Assembly: GCF_001908275.1 (NCBI RefSeq)
Contig: NZ_CP018620.1
Coordinates: forward strand, 5,518,001-5,582,000
Source: Paenibacillus xylanexedens
GTDB lineage: Bacteria; Bacillota; Bacilli; Paenibacillales; Paenibacillaceae
Direction: 5' to 3'
Length of the DNA stretch: 64,000 nt
Part shown: piece by piece, positions 52,777 through 61,604 of the stretch
Layout: each line of letters begins with the position of its first letter
How positions within the stretch are numbered: the stretch's first letter is position 1
Translations under genes and position numbers: made by a program
Notes under the pieces: model-generated
Told to the model about the DNA's origin: nothing
The model's input: the letters and a program-made list of their open reading frames with translations, nothing else
Databases searched by the model: none

Positions 52777-53286
52777 CTAATAAATTTCTTTCATCTCCCG
52801 CTCACGGTCACGCACTTCCTGCTCCCGGCTCTCCAGCACTTCCCAACCATCCTGAGTCAACAGTTCAAGCTGCGCTTCAACAAGCGTGCGGAAACGGGCA
52901 CGATAAATCGAGGCCTGCTTTTTCAGTTCTTCCACTTCCAAAGCAATTTTACGCGATTTTCCCAACGATTCGTTCACGATCCGGTCTGCATTTTTCTCTG
53001 CTTCCTTCACGATCAACTGCGCTTCTTTCTTCGCATTACCCTTCACATCATCAGCAGCTTCCTGCGCAATGATGATCGTTTTGCTAAGCGTCTCTTCAAT
53101 TGTAGAAAAATGATCCAGTTTCTCCTGAACGGACAGCAACTGATTGCTCAGCTCTTTGTTCTCGCGAATGACGCCTTCGTAATCTTTGATGACTTGATCC
53201 AGGAATTCATTGACTTCATCCTCGTCATACCCGCGCAAACGTCGGGAAAATTCCTTGTTGTGTATGTCCAGCGGCGTTAATGGCAT
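52777..53286 (-). CDS. divIVA: Cell-division/polar-growth scaffold DivIVA
   Basis: 169 residues. The N-terminal lipid-binding domain is MPLTPLDIHNKEFSRRLRGYDEDEVNEFLDQVIKDYE, followed by a long coiled coil (about 30-160) rich in Glu, Lys, Arg and Ala. It senses curved membrane at poles and septa and recruits Min and sporulation proteins in relatives. ATG 53286 with AGGAGG is preferred to the ATG at 53295 (three codons earlier). Last of the ylm series. Confidence 0.97.
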   Translation of the reverse strand: MPLTPLDIHNKEFSRRLRGYDEDEVNEFLDQVIKDYEGVIRENKELSNQLLSVQEKLDHFSTIEETLSKTIIIAQEAADDVKGNAKKEAQLIVKEAEKNADRIVNESLGKSRKIALEVEELKKQASIYRARFRTLVEAQLELLTQDGWEVLESREQEVRDREREMKEIY

Positions 53287-53526
53287 GCTGTCCACCTCCT
53301 GTTAAAGTTCCTTCCCGTCAAGAGAAGGTTTGCAGCATATGGGTACCACCCAAGGGGCCGTATCGTTGATGCCTAACCTTGGCAACGTATACGGAATGCA
53401 GGATCAGAATTGCATCCTCCAACGTTCATGTAAAGCTTTGACTTAATCTTTATCGGATACACCGCGTATTTTCTACACCTTTATGATAAACATTTCGACA
53501 AGAAAGGGGATTTTCCTGCAACAGAC

Positions 53527-54309
53527 TCAGGCAAATTTGCCGATTTTCACTCGGCAACGCCCTTTTTTGGTCATCCCATCCTGTTCCATAACCTTGAAAC
53601 GGCCAAATCCCTGAATGGATACGACATCACCCGCTTTTAGCAATTTGGAGGGATCTTCCTCAACCTTCCAGTTCACACGGCAGCGACCAGCTTTGATCGG
53701 CACCAGCACTTTACTGCGACTAAGCCGATACACATCTGCGCAGATTCCATCCAAACGAAGAGAAGCGACCGTAATGTCCATCGTCTCCAGTTTGCTCTCT
53801 GACCATCGCATCTGATCCAAAGGAAGTAACTCTGTGAACACATGTAACCGATGCACCTGATTCAGTTGAAGCGATAAAAAAGCGCCGGTTTCCGCCGCCA
53901 CCACTGTATGGCAACCGTCCTCCAGCACTTGGATATCCCCGATCTTTCCACGTTTCATCCCAAGCCCGAGCAGGGAACCCATATAGTCCCCATGCTCCAG
54001 CTCCGAGATTTTCTGATCATCAGACGTAATACTGAGCACCTGCATCCCCATATCCTCATCATCCAGATACATATAATCAGGTGCAACCAGCGCACGCTTG
54101 CGTTCAGCAGCCTCGTAACCACCATCCAGACGAATCTGAACGTCGTTACGGCGATTGGCAAGAGTCTGTAAGATAAAAACCTGTCTTGGATCAAGAAAGT
54201 CAGTTAGCTTCATGTCATGATACTTACCCGCCTGCTCAACCCAATCCGAAGCCTTATCTACAAAATCCCGCTCATCATGGCTAAAATGTTCGTAAATTTC
54301 ACCGCTCAT
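53527..54309 (-). CDS. ylmH: YlmH, S4-domain RNA-binding protein
   Basis: 260 residues ending with an S4 RNA-binding domain (RVNWKVEEDPSKLLKAGDVVSIQGFGRFKV at about 215-245), preceded by the YlmH-type YggP-like region with FLDPRQVFILQTLAN near 40-54. In relatives it helps rescue stalled ribosomes. GGGTGA precedes the ATG. The repeat element at 54337-54503 lies upstream. Confidence 0.93.
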   Translation of the reverse strand: MSGEIYEHFSHDERDFVDKASDWVEQAGKYHDMKLTDFLDPRQVFILQTLANRRNDVQIRLDGGYEAAERKRALVAPDYMYLDDEDMGMQVLSITSDDQKISELEHGDYMGSLLGLGMKRGKIGDIQVLEDGCHTVVAAETGAFLSLQLNQVHRLHVFTELLPLDQMRWSESKLETMDITVASLRLDGICADVYRLSRSKVLVPIKAGRCRVNWKVEEDPSKLLKAGDVVSIQGFGRFKVMEQDGMTKKGRCRVKIGKFA

Positions 54310-54336
54310 CTATGTCACCCTACCCTAATAGTCCGT

Positions 54337-54503
54337 GTTCAAAAAGACCGGTTTTCAGTACCGAGAAGATGGGATAAAGCTAGAAATGGAGTAGCGGAGC
54401 GTAGAAAAAACTACGTGAGCAACGGACATTTCGGCTGAATTCCATATTCGATGCTGACGATGCCACTAGGCATCCTTCGTAATCAAAAGCGGACTTTTTG
54501 AAC
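54337..54503. repeat. Palindromic intergenic repeat, family B, between ylmG and ylmH
   Basis: 167 bases with terminal inverted repeats GTTCAAAAAGACCGGTTTTC and, reversed, GTTCAAAAAGTCCGCTTTTG. The interior contains a GCATC/GATGC pairing and an ACTACG..-type hairpin (54397-54414). No reading frame. Elements with GTTCAAAAAG ends are frequent between genes in Paenibacillus by recollection; the count of copies was not tested. Confidence 0.75.
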
Positions 54504-54508
54504 AACCT

Positions 54509-54778
54509 CTAATATGCAAAATACCGAAGTATGGAGATCAGCCCATTAAGCGCAAGTTGCAGAACGATCAGCGCCACAATCGGGGAAATATCCAGCACAC
54601 CGAACAAAGGCGGTATAAATCGGCGAAACGGTCTTAGATATGGTTCCACTAATTTGCCCAGCCATTCACCGATGAAGCTTTCCCGCGCATTGGGAAGCCA
54701 AGACATCAATATGTAGACAATGACCATGTAAAAGTAAATCTGGTATAACGTGTACAACACGCTTTCAATCTGATACAA
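54509..54778 (-). CDS. ylmG: YlmG/YggT-family membrane protein
   Basis: 89 residues with two membrane helices flanking the family text SWLPNARESFIGEWLGKLVEPYLRPFRRFIPP. YggT proteins sit in division or photosystem-linked operons; in Bacillales ylmG follows sepF. TTG start with AGGTGAG upstream. Starts eight bases past sepF. Confidence 0.9.
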   Translation of the reverse strand: MYQIESVLYTLYQIYFYMVIVYILMSWLPNARESFIGEWLGKLVEPYLRPFRRFIPPLFGVLDISPIVALIVLQLALNGLISILRYFAY

Positions 54779-54785
54779 AAGTGGC

Positions 54786-55253
54786 TCACCTCATTCTGTT
54801 ATAATCTTGCTCGCTGTCAGCCAGTATTTCCGTAATTGATCCCTGAATTTCAACCGTATCTGGCGTACAGAGAAAAATGTTTCCGCCGATTTTGGAAATA
54901 CCGCCACCCAATGCATATACCGTGCCACTCAAAAAATCAATAACGCGCAGCGCTTGGTCCTGGCGAATTCGTTGCAAGTTCACCACAACGGTACGATGCG
55001 AACGCAGATGGTCGGCAATTTCCTGAGCCTCGTCATAAGAACGCGGTTCATACAGGACAACTTTAACATTTTTCTGGGAATGAATGCTCACCACATTATT
55101 CCCCCTTTGGTTTCTACGTTTATCGAGACTGGAGGTTTCAGCTTCCTGATGTTCAGCCTCATTTTCCTCCTGCGCAGCCATTCGTTCACGTTCCACAATC
55201 TCTTCCTCTTCCTGAAGTCCGAGGAAATTCATAAATTTATTCATTACGCCCAT
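54786..55253 (-). CDS. sepF: Cell-division protein SepF
   Basis: 155 residues. The first residues (MGVMNKFMNFLGL) form the amphipathic membrane-binding helix, followed by an acidic linker and the SepF beta-alpha domain (VKVVLYEPRSYDEAQEIADHL and VYALGGGISKIG). It bundles FtsZ filaments at the septum. The ATG overlaps ylmE by 10 bases; GAGGAGGG precedes. Confidence 0.96.
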   Translation of the reverse strand: MGVMNKFMNFLGLQEEEEIVERERMAAQEENEAEHQEAETSSLDKRRNQRGNNVVSIHSQKNVKVVLYEPRSYDEAQEIADHLRSHRTVVVNLQRIRQDQALRVIDFLSGTVYALGGGISKIGGNIFLCTPDTVEIQGSITEILADSEQDYNRMR

Positions 55254-55945
55254 CGTGAACCCTCCTCTTTTCCTACGAGAATCGATCCTAGCCGTACCCA
55301 GGTTGCCCCTTCTTCAATGGCCACTTCAAAATCATTGGACATTCCCATCGACAGCTCAGTCAATGGCTCTGCTGTAAGGGCTTGTCCATTCAATTGATCT
55401 CTCAGCTCACGCAATCCACGAAATACGGGACGCGTCAGCTCCGGATCTTCCTCATGAGGTGCCATAGTCATTAGGCCAACGACCTTGAGATTGTTGAACG
55501 AACGAATATCACGCAAAAAAGAACTTGCCTGTTCAGGCTGTAATCCATATTTGCTCTCTTCACCCGAAATATTCACCTGCAAAAACGTTTCCACTTGGAT
55601 GCCAAGTGAAGCTGCTTTTTTATCCAACTCCTTCGCCAATGACAAACGATCCAGTGAATGTATGTAACGAAACTTGCCAATCACGTCTTTCACCTTGTTT
55701 GTCTGCAAATGACCGATAAAGTGCCAGGTACCCTGCTGACCAAAAGCTTCCCATTTGGCCTGTGCATCCTGCCACCGGTTTTCTCCAATATGCTCAAGAC
55801 CATGATCCAGCACCGATCCCGTTGTTTCAAGTGAGACATATTTCGTGACCGCAATCACATTCACATCATCACGATGACGGTTACTGCGCCGACATGCGTC
55901 CTCGATCTTCTGATTTACCTGTTGAATACGCTCCTCCAATGACAC
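55244..55945 (-). CDS. ylmE: YggS-family PLP-binding protein (YlmE)
   Basis: 233 residues of the PLP homeostasis protein family. The PLP lysine is in VIAVTKYVSLE (about 30-40), with HFIGHLQTNKVKDVIGKF and YGLQPEQ later. It buffers free PLP and has no catalytic activity in relatives. GTG start with GAGGTGA upstream. Starts six bases past ylmD. Confidence 0.95.
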   Translation of the reverse strand: MSLEERIQQVNQKIEDACRRSNRHRDDVNVIAVTKYVSLETTGSVLDHGLEHIGENRWQDAQAKWEAFGQQGTWHFIGHLQTNKVKDVIGKFRYIHSLDRLSLAKELDKKAASLGIQVETFLQVNISGEESKYGLQPEQASSFLRDIRSFNNLKVVGLMTMAPHEEDPELTRPVFRGLRELRDQLNGQALTAEPLTELSMGMSNDFEVAIEEGATWVRLGSILVGKEEGSRWA

Positions 55946-55951
55946 AGAGGG

Positions 55952-56851
55952 TCACCTCTCTTCCAGCCCAATCCAGCTCGCCATCCGTCCTGTATCACCA
56001 TTTTCCTTCCGATAGGAGAAAAATAGTTCGGGATGACAACTTGTACACCATGTTGTACATTCGATATGATCCGGCATTATTCCTGCTTTCATCATAATGT
56101 GTCGATTACATTCTTTCAAGTTTAACATCGTTTTACCGTTATTCACGGCTCGATATGCTTGTTTAGAAGCAGAATCCTTGTATTTATCATTAACCGGGGA
56201 ATCATCAAACCAAACCCGTACATGCTGCATGACCGCCTCATCCACTTCATAACAGCAATCCCCAATCGACGGACCGATTGCAGCTCGAATGTCCTGCCTA
56301 CGGCTGCCATACTCCCGTTCCATCGTCTCCACCATGGATACAGCGATACCCGCGACTGTACCTTTCCAGCCGGCATGAGCAAGACCTATCGCCTGCTGCA
56401 CAGGGTCATAGAAATAAAGCGGAACACAGTCTGCGTAGAAAGAAGTCAACAGCACACCAGGCACATTCGTGACCAATCCATCCGTATCCTGCAATGCAGA
56501 TTGACGATCAAGTAATCCTCTGCTCCGATCTTCAGCGGTAATTACAGCTACATGTTTGCCATGCACCTGCTCTCCACAGGTCCATGCTTCTGCTGCAAAG
56601 CCAAGCTTGTCGGTTACTAGCCTGCGGTTGTTAAGTACAACTTCAGGGTCATCCCCCACATGATAAGCACAATTGAGCGTGGCATACGGAACTTTTCCAA
56701 CTCCACCATGTCTCGTCGTAAACCCGACTGCCAGCTGTTCAAATTGCTGTGTCCAAGGCTCAACATATAATAATAACGGATCAGGACCGAAATCTGAATT
56801 TGGGTTCTTGGTCCGTTCAAGTAATTCTTTATCCAATACAAAGGGTTCCAT
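55952..56851 (-). CDS. ylmD: YlmD/PgeF-family purine-nucleoside phosphorylase-like multicopper-fold enzyme
   Basis: 299 residues of the DUF152/YfiH family. Metal-ligand histidines and cysteine appear in VGFTTRHGGVG, FYADCVPLYFYD, AHAGWKGTV and CTSCHPELFFSYRKENGDTGR. Members have been shown to phosphorylyse adenosine/inosine or to correct peptidoglycan precursors; which applies here is not evident. AGGTGAG precedes the ATG. Confidence 0.93.
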   Translation of the reverse strand: MEPFVLDKELLERTKNPNSDFGPDPLLLYVEPWTQQFEQLAVGFTTRHGGVGKVPYATLNCAYHVGDDPEVVLNNRRLVTDKLGFAAEAWTCGEQVHGKHVAVITAEDRSRGLLDRQSALQDTDGLVTNVPGVLLTSFYADCVPLYFYDPVQQAIGLAHAGWKGTVAGIAVSMVETMEREYGSRRQDIRAAIGPSIGDCCYEVDEAVMQHVRVWFDDSPVNDKYKDSASKQAYRAVNNGKTMLNLKECNRHIMMKAGIMPDHIECTTWCTSCHPELFFSYRKENGDTGRMASWIGLEER

Positions 56852-56902
56852 TATCTCACCTCACCACTTCCAGTGTACCAAATGAGCCACATTCTGTCTC
56901 AT

Positions 56903-57295
56903 TTATATCGTTCGACGCTGATTACGTTCCGACCGTTCAATGCGTTCCACTCGCTCTGTGCGGTTATGCTGTTGTTCATCATACAGGCGTGCTTCGCGAT
57001 CACGCTCGTCATACGTATTTTCCTTCACCTCATCCATCTTCACCAGTATCACATCTGAACCAATCTTCACAATGTTTCTCCAGGGAATCACCAGATCCGT
57101 TCCCCCGCCAAAAAGACCCATAAAACGGCTGTACCCTGGCACAACAATCGCTTCAATTCGTCCCTGCTTCAGATCCAGCTCCAAATCACTGATCTGACCG
57201 AGGCGTTTACCATCCGTAATGTTAATGACATCCTTTGTCTGAAAGTCCGAGATTTTCATGCCTCGTGCCGCTACTTCGCTCGTATTTACTTTCAT
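56903..57295 (-). CDS. ylmC: YlmC/YmxH-family PRC-barrel sporulation protein
   Basis: 130 residues. PRC-barrel text MKISDFQTKDVINITDGKRLGQISDLELD (residues 13 on) matches YlmC/YmxH. The end is a strongly charged tail with a repeating R-x-E-R pattern. The first Met at 57295 has only a loose G-rich site; Met13 (57259) aligns better with relatives and could be the true start. Confidence 0.85.
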   Translation of the reverse strand: MKVNTSEVAARGMKISDFQTKDVINITDGKRLGQISDLELDLKQGRIEAIVVPGYSRFMGLFGGGTDLVIPWRNIVKIGSDVILVKMDEVKENTYDERDREARLYDEQQHNRTERVERIERSERNQRRTI

Positions 57296-57414
57296 TCATT
57301 CCCGCCCCCTGTTATTCCTCTTCTTCCCGTTCTTCACGCTTCTATACAATATATGTTTCAGGGGCGAAAAATGTCCTGTTTTTCATCAAATGTGGAAACG
57401 GTCCAAAACAAAAA

Positions 57415-57450
57415 GACGACCAACGGTATACACTGCCCCGATTGATCGTC
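57415..57450 (-). terminator. Terminator of sigG
   Basis: GACGACCAA/TTGATCGTC arms, followed on the minus strand by TTTTTGTTTT, 20 bases after the sigG stop. Confidence 0.75.
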
Positions 57451-57469
57451 CTTCTGCCTTTGCATCGTG

Positions 57470-58252
57470 TTATGACTTTACATGTTTTTGCATCTGCTGT
57501 ATCGCTGATTTCTCCAGACGTGATACCTGAGCCTGGGAAATGCCAATTTCATCAGCCACTTCCATCTGGGTTTTCCCTTCGAAAAACCGCATCGACAGAA
57601 TCATTTTTTCCCGCTGACCAAGACGATGCATCGCTTCACGAAGTGCAATTTCCTCGATCCATGACACATCCTTGTTTCTGTCATCGCTGATCTGATCCAT
57701 AACATAGATCGGATCTCCACCATCATGATAAATCGGTTCGAAGAGCGAGACCGGGTCCTGAATGGCGTCCAATGCAAAAACAACATCTTCCTTCGGCACA
57801 TTCAGTACTTCCGCAATTTCGAATATCGTCGGTTCCCGGGAATTTTTATTCGTCAGGCTGTCACGGACCTGAAGTGCTTTGTAAGCAATGTCCCTCAAGG
57901 AGCGAGATACCCGAATTGGGTTATTATCACGCAGGTATCGACGGATTTCACCGATAATCATCGGCACCGCGTAGGTTGAAAATTTGACATTCTGGGATAA
58001 ATCAAAATTATCAATGGCTTTCATCAGGCCGATGCAACCAACCTGGAACAGATCATCGACAAACTCCCCCCGATTGTTAAAACGCTGAATGACACTGAGT
58101 ACCAGACGCAGGTTGCCATTCACTAATTTCTCTCTTGCTGAGCGATCATGGTGTTGCTGAAGGGAATGAAACAATTCCCGCATTTCAGTGTTGGTGAGGA
58201 CAGGCAATTTTGCGGTGTCCACGCCACAAATCTCGACTTTGTTTCGGGTCAT
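57470..58252 (-). CDS. sigG: Sporulation sigma factor SigG (forespore, late)
   Basis: 260 residues. It starts with the SigG-specific MTRNKVEICGVDTAKLPVL, then regions 2 to 4 (ERLVNGNLRLVLSVIQRF-like, DDLFQVGCIGLMKAIDNFD, GISQAQVSRLEKSAI). Drives forespore genes after engulfment. GGGAGGT precedes the ATG. It lies directly after sigE as in Bacillus and has its own candidate forespore promoter. Confidence 0.98.
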   Translation of the reverse strand: MTRNKVEICGVDTAKLPVLTNTEMRELFHSLQQHHDRSAREKLVNGNLRLVLSVIQRFNNRGEFVDDLFQVGCIGLMKAIDNFDLSQNVKFSTYAVPMIIGEIRRYLRDNNPIRVSRSLRDIAYKALQVRDSLTNKNSREPTIFEIAEVLNVPKEDVVFALDAIQDPVSLFEPIYHDGGDPIYVMDQISDDRNKDVSWIEEIALREAMHRLGQREKMILSMRFFEGKTQMEVADEIGISQAQVSRLEKSAIQQMQKHVKS

Positions 58253-58287
58253 CGTGATTTACCTCCCAAGGAGAAACATTAATGTAC

Positions 58288-58315
58288 ATTATCTCCGGGG
58301 CAGGCTTTTTTATTC
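58288..58315 (-). promoter_or_regulatory. Candidate sigma-F/sigma-G promoter of sigG
   Basis: GGAGATAAT at 58288-58296 fits the forespore -10 GGnnAnAnT exactly. GAATA at 58311-58315 is the -35-like element, 14 bases upstream. The start codon is about 36 bases further on. The -35 match is only partial. Confidence 0.5.
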
Positions 58316-58363
58316 GTACTTGGCACCCTTGCCAGTAATACCCATTCTGACCAATGATGTATT

Positions 58364-59086
58364 TCAGACCATTTTATTGAACTCCTTGCGAAGTCTTTTA
58401 ATGATTCTTTTTTCGAGACGAGAGATGTAGGATTGGGAGATTCCTAGGAGATCCGCTACATCTTTTTGTGTCTTTTCTTCCCCATCCGTCAGGCCAAAAC
58501 GAAGCTCCATAATCATTCGCTCACGCTCCGTTAATTTTTCCAGTGCCTTGTGCAAAAGTTTCCGGTCTACCTGCTCTTCAATATTCCGATAGATTGTATC
58601 GTTTTCTGTACCCAATACATCGGATAATAATAGTTCATTTCCATCCCAATCAATGTTGAGCGGTTCATCAAAAGAAACTTCAGTTCGGATCTTACTATTA
58701 CGTCTCAGGTACATCAAAATTTCATTTTCGATACAACGTGAAGCATAGGTTGCCAGTTTGATTTTCTTTTCCGGGTCAAATGTATTAACTGCCTTGATCA
58801 ATCCGATCGCTCCAATGGAGACCAAATCCTCAATATTGATTCCTGTGTTTTCAAACTTTCGTGCAATGTACACCACCAGACGCAGGTTGCGCTCAATGAG
58901 CATCGCGCGAATGGCCGAGTCTCCCGAGGATAATTTTTGCAGCAAAAATTCTTCCTCTTCCCTTGTCAAAGGCGGCGGAAGTGCCTCACTTCCCCCAATA
59001 TAATAGATCTCTTCGCTTTTGAGTCCCAACAAAAATAACAGACGGTAATATTGCAGCTGCGCCACCAGTTTCCATTTCACAAGCAT
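58364..59086 (-). CDS. sigE: Sporulation sigma factor SigE (mother cell, early), pro-form
   Basis: 240 residues. A hydrophobic pro-sequence ([22 protein letters not shown]), cleaved by SpoIIGA in relatives, precedes region 2 ([38 protein letters not shown]) and region 4 ([23 protein letters not shown]). AGGAGG lies before the ATG. It begins 11 bases past spoIIGA, so both come from one transcript. Confidence 0.98.
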   Translation of the reverse strand: MLVKWKLVAQLQYYRLLFLLGLKSEEIYYIGGSEALPPPLTREEEEFLLQKLSSGDSAIRAMLIERNLRLVVYIARKFENTGINIEDLVSIGAIGLIKAVNTFDPEKKIKLATYASRCIENEILMYLRRNSKIRTEVSFDEPLNIDWDGNELLLSDVLGTENDTIYRNIEEQVDRKLLHKALEKLTERERMIMELRFGLTDGEEKTQKDVADLLGISQSYISRLEKRIIKRLRKEFNKMV

Positions 59087-59097
59087 GTACGTTCCTC

Positions 59098-60078
59098 CTA
59101 TACCACATTCAGCGGCTTTTCTGTTGCTCCCGCAGAGAGAGCCGTAGACTGCGCAGAAGCAGCGTCTTGCACAAGTTCAGGATGAATCACGGCCTGGTAT
59201 TTCCCATCCGACGACAAAACACCTCCATCCAGCCCAATGAGTACTCTTGTCGTCTCATAACATGTTTCCTCCATCGTCACCTTCACCCGGTCCGGCTTCA
59301 TTGCCAGCATAAACGCAGTCCCTTTGTTAATGCCCCGATAAGGCACCAGCCGCAGTCGATCCTGCCACTGAAAACTTTCCTGATCAAGCTCCAGAATAAG
59401 GTTGTCCGGCGCCTCGTCCTTGAGTCTACCCTTCCATGAAGCGGGTAACATGTCTTGCCATAACGAAACCTCCATCACCATGACCGGCATGCGCGATAAG
59501 GGATCTGTAAGTTGATTGCCCGTATCCAGAAGGCCTGTACAAGAAATGACTACCTCATCGATGCAGACCTCAACTTTACCCAAATAGGTCGTCATGCGAT
59601 CCGTTTTCCGTTTTGAGCTCTGCACAGCTTTGAATAAAAACAGGACAGAAAAAAATACGATAAACGTGAACCAGAAAGCAATTTTCAGATCAAATGACAT
59701 ACCGCCAGAAGCCGTGAACCAAATGCCGTTAAACAACTCACCGGAGCTCTGAAGCATGTAATGCACACCCAGAATACCTCCGGCAGCGACAAAATTAATC
59801 ACATAGAAGGTACCGAGCGTCCTCGCAAAAGCCTGCAGACCTTTAAAACCAAAAGCAATCGTAAGCATGACCAGCGAGAACCCGAACTTGATCAGAAAGG
59901 TGAACATAAAATCAAACTCCGGTACAAACATCATGACCACGTATAATGCACCCACAATGGCTGACAGCAACCATCGCCACCAAACCAGCTTTGTCTTGCG
60001 CATCCAGGCGGTCATTCCGATGAGTGCACCGTCAATACACAGGTTTGTCAAAAAAATCAGATCCACATAAACAACCAA
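59098..60078 (-). CDS. spoIIGA: Sigma-E processing aspartic peptidase SpoIIGA
   Basis: 326 residues. Five membrane helices (about 2-145) are followed by the cytoplasmic aspartic-protease domain with the catalytic DTGN (Asp185) in [18 protein letters not shown]. It cleaves pro-SigE once the septum forms. I chose TTG at 60078 because AGGTG lies six bases upstream and the product then begins [12 protein letters not shown], in register with the Bacillus start; a GTG at 60087 has no spaced site. Confidence 0.95.
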   Translation of the reverse strand: MVVYVDLIFLTNLCIDGALIGMTAWMRKTKLVWWRWLLSAIVGALYVVMMFVPEFDFMFTFLIKFGFSLVMLTIAFGFKGLQAFARTLGTFYVINFVAAGGILGVHYMLQSSGELFNGIWFTASGGMSFDLKIAFWFTFIVFFSVLFLFKAVQSSKRKTDRMTTYLGKVEVCIDEVVISCTGLLDTGNQLTDPLSRMPVMVMEVSLWQDMLPASWKGRLKDEAPDNLILELDQESFQWQDRLRLVPYRGINKGTAFMLAMKPDRVKVTMEETCYETTRVLIGLDGGVLSSDGKYQAVIHPELVQDAASAQSTALSAGATEKPLNVV

Positions 60079-60152
60079 AGTCTTCACCTGCCTGCGCGCA
60101 ACATATCGAAATACCGGTACCCGATATCCTGATATTCATGAGCATATTCACA

Positions 60153-60186
60153 AGTATACGGAGCCCCCTGTTCAAAGTCTGTCTAA
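60153..60186 (-). promoter_or_regulatory. Candidate Spo0A-dependent sigma-A promoter of spoIIGA-sigE
   Basis: TATACT (60153-60158) lies 22 bases from TTAGAC (60181-60186), the unusual long spacing known for the Bacillus spoIIG promoter. A TGTCTAA (60180-60186) overlaps the -35, and TTTTGTCGGAA (60211-60221) lies upstream; both resemble the Spo0A box TTTGTCGAA. Transcription would begin near 60146, about 68 bases before the start codon. Confidence 0.6.
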
Positions 60187-60286
60187 TCATGGGGGTGTGG
60201 TTCCAACTTTTTTTGTCGGAATTGCTCAGGCCCTTTGTTCAGAATTTGTTCATTACTGTATGCTATGATATCTAAATAAACAAAAA

Positions 60287-60317
60287 AACCCGGTCGCTCC
60301 ATAAGGAGTACCGGGTT
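60287..60317 (-). terminator. Terminator of ftsZ
   Basis: AACCCGGT/ACCGGGTT stem, followed on the minus strand by seven T. Confidence 0.88.
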
Positions 60318-60338
60318 TCCAATAAATTAATTTGCGTA

Positions 60339-61454
60339 TTAATCGTTGTTATTATTGCGTGAACGATTGCGTAAAAATGTCGGAATGTCCAGCTGATCAT
60401 TGCTCGGCTGATTTCCGAAAGGACGCAGGTTCGGCGAACGCGTATCTGTTGTCTCCGCTGTTGCTGGAGCTGGCTTACGTCCTGGTGGTGGTGGAGCAGG
60501 TTTATCTTCAAAACCAGTTGCAATAACTGTAACCTTAATCTCCTCTTTCAGGTCTTCGTCAATGATGGCACCAAAGATCATATTCACTTCCGGGTCGGAA
60601 GCAGATGTTACGATCTCTGCCGCTTCGTTCACTTCATACAGGGACAGATTAACGCCACCCGTAATGTTCATGATTACGCCGCGAGCACCTTCAATAGAAG
60701 TTTCAAGCAAAGGACTCATAATGGCTTTCCGTGCTGCTTCTGCGGCACGATTCTCACCAGTCGATTCACCAATCCCCATGAGGGCTGAACCACGTTCGTG
60801 CATAATCGTTTTGACGTCAGCAAAGTCAAGGTTGATCAGACCCGGCACAGCGATCAAATCAGAGATACCTTGTACCGCTTGACGAAGTACGTTATCCGCT
60901 TGACGGAACGCTTCAAGCATAGGTGTCTTTTTATCTACGATTTCGAGCAAACGATCATTAGGAATAACGATCAATGTGTCGACTTTTTCCTTGAGAGCCT
61001 CAATACCTTGCTCTGCATGGCTGGAACGTTTGCGTCCTTCAAATGTAAATGGGCGAGTTACGACACCCACTGTAAGTGCACCACACTCTTTAGCGATTTC
61101 GGCAATAACCGGAGCCGCACCTGTACCTGTACCACCGCCCATACCGGCTGTAACAAATACCATGTCTGCACCTTTCAACGTGTTCATGATCAGATCGCGG
61201 GACTCTTCCGCTGCTTTTTTACCTACATCCGGGTTGGCGCCAGCACCAAGACCACGAGTCAATTTATCACCGATTTGCAATTTATGCTCGGATTTCGCCA
61301 GGTGTAACGCCTGAGCATCCGTATTCACCGTAATAAATTCAACACCTTGTACACCATTTTCAATCATACGGTTGACTGCATTGCTTCCGCCGCCGCCTAC
61401 ACCGATGACTTTAATTTGAGCCAAGCTCTCCATCTCGAAATCAAATTCCAACAT
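60339..61454 (-). CDS. ftsZ: Cell-division GTPase FtsZ
   Basis: Forms the Z-ring. 371 residues. GTP-binding [17 protein letters not shown] near 14-30, the tubulin signature [10 protein letters not shown] near 107-116, a Pro-rich linker ([13 protein letters not shown]) and the conserved C-terminal peptide [10 protein letters not shown] that binds FtsA and SepF. ATG 61454 is used because GGGGGAG lies ten bases upstream. It follows ftsA by about 150 bases. Confidence 0.98.
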   Translation of the reverse strand: MLEFDFEMESLAQIKVIGVGGGGSNAVNRMIENGVQGVEFITVNTDAQALHLAKSEHKLQIGDKLTRGLGAGANPDVGKKAAEESRDLIMNTLKGADMVFVTAGMGGGTGTGAAPVIAEIAKECGALTVGVVTRPFTFEGRKRSSHAEQGIEALKEKVDTLIVIPNDRLLEIVDKKTPMLEAFRQADNVLRQAVQGISDLIAVPGLINLDFADVKTIMHERGSALMGIGESTGENRAAEAARKAIMSPLLETSIEGARGVIMNITGGVNLSLYEVNEAAEIVTSASDPEVNMIFGAIIDEDLKEEIKVTVIATGFEDKPAPPPPGRKPAPATAETTDTRSPNLRPFGNQPSNDQLDIPTFLRNRSRNNNND

Positions 61455-61604
61455 ATTATTCCATCTCCCCCTCAATGTGCATGGATGGCCCGTCCAATTT
61501 TTGATTTGAACCGAATCAATTTCATATATCGACGAACGAAAGCGTTTATTTTAGTACCGGCGCATTCAGACGGCTTCAAGAATGTATGAAATGGATCCAA
61601 CCTG

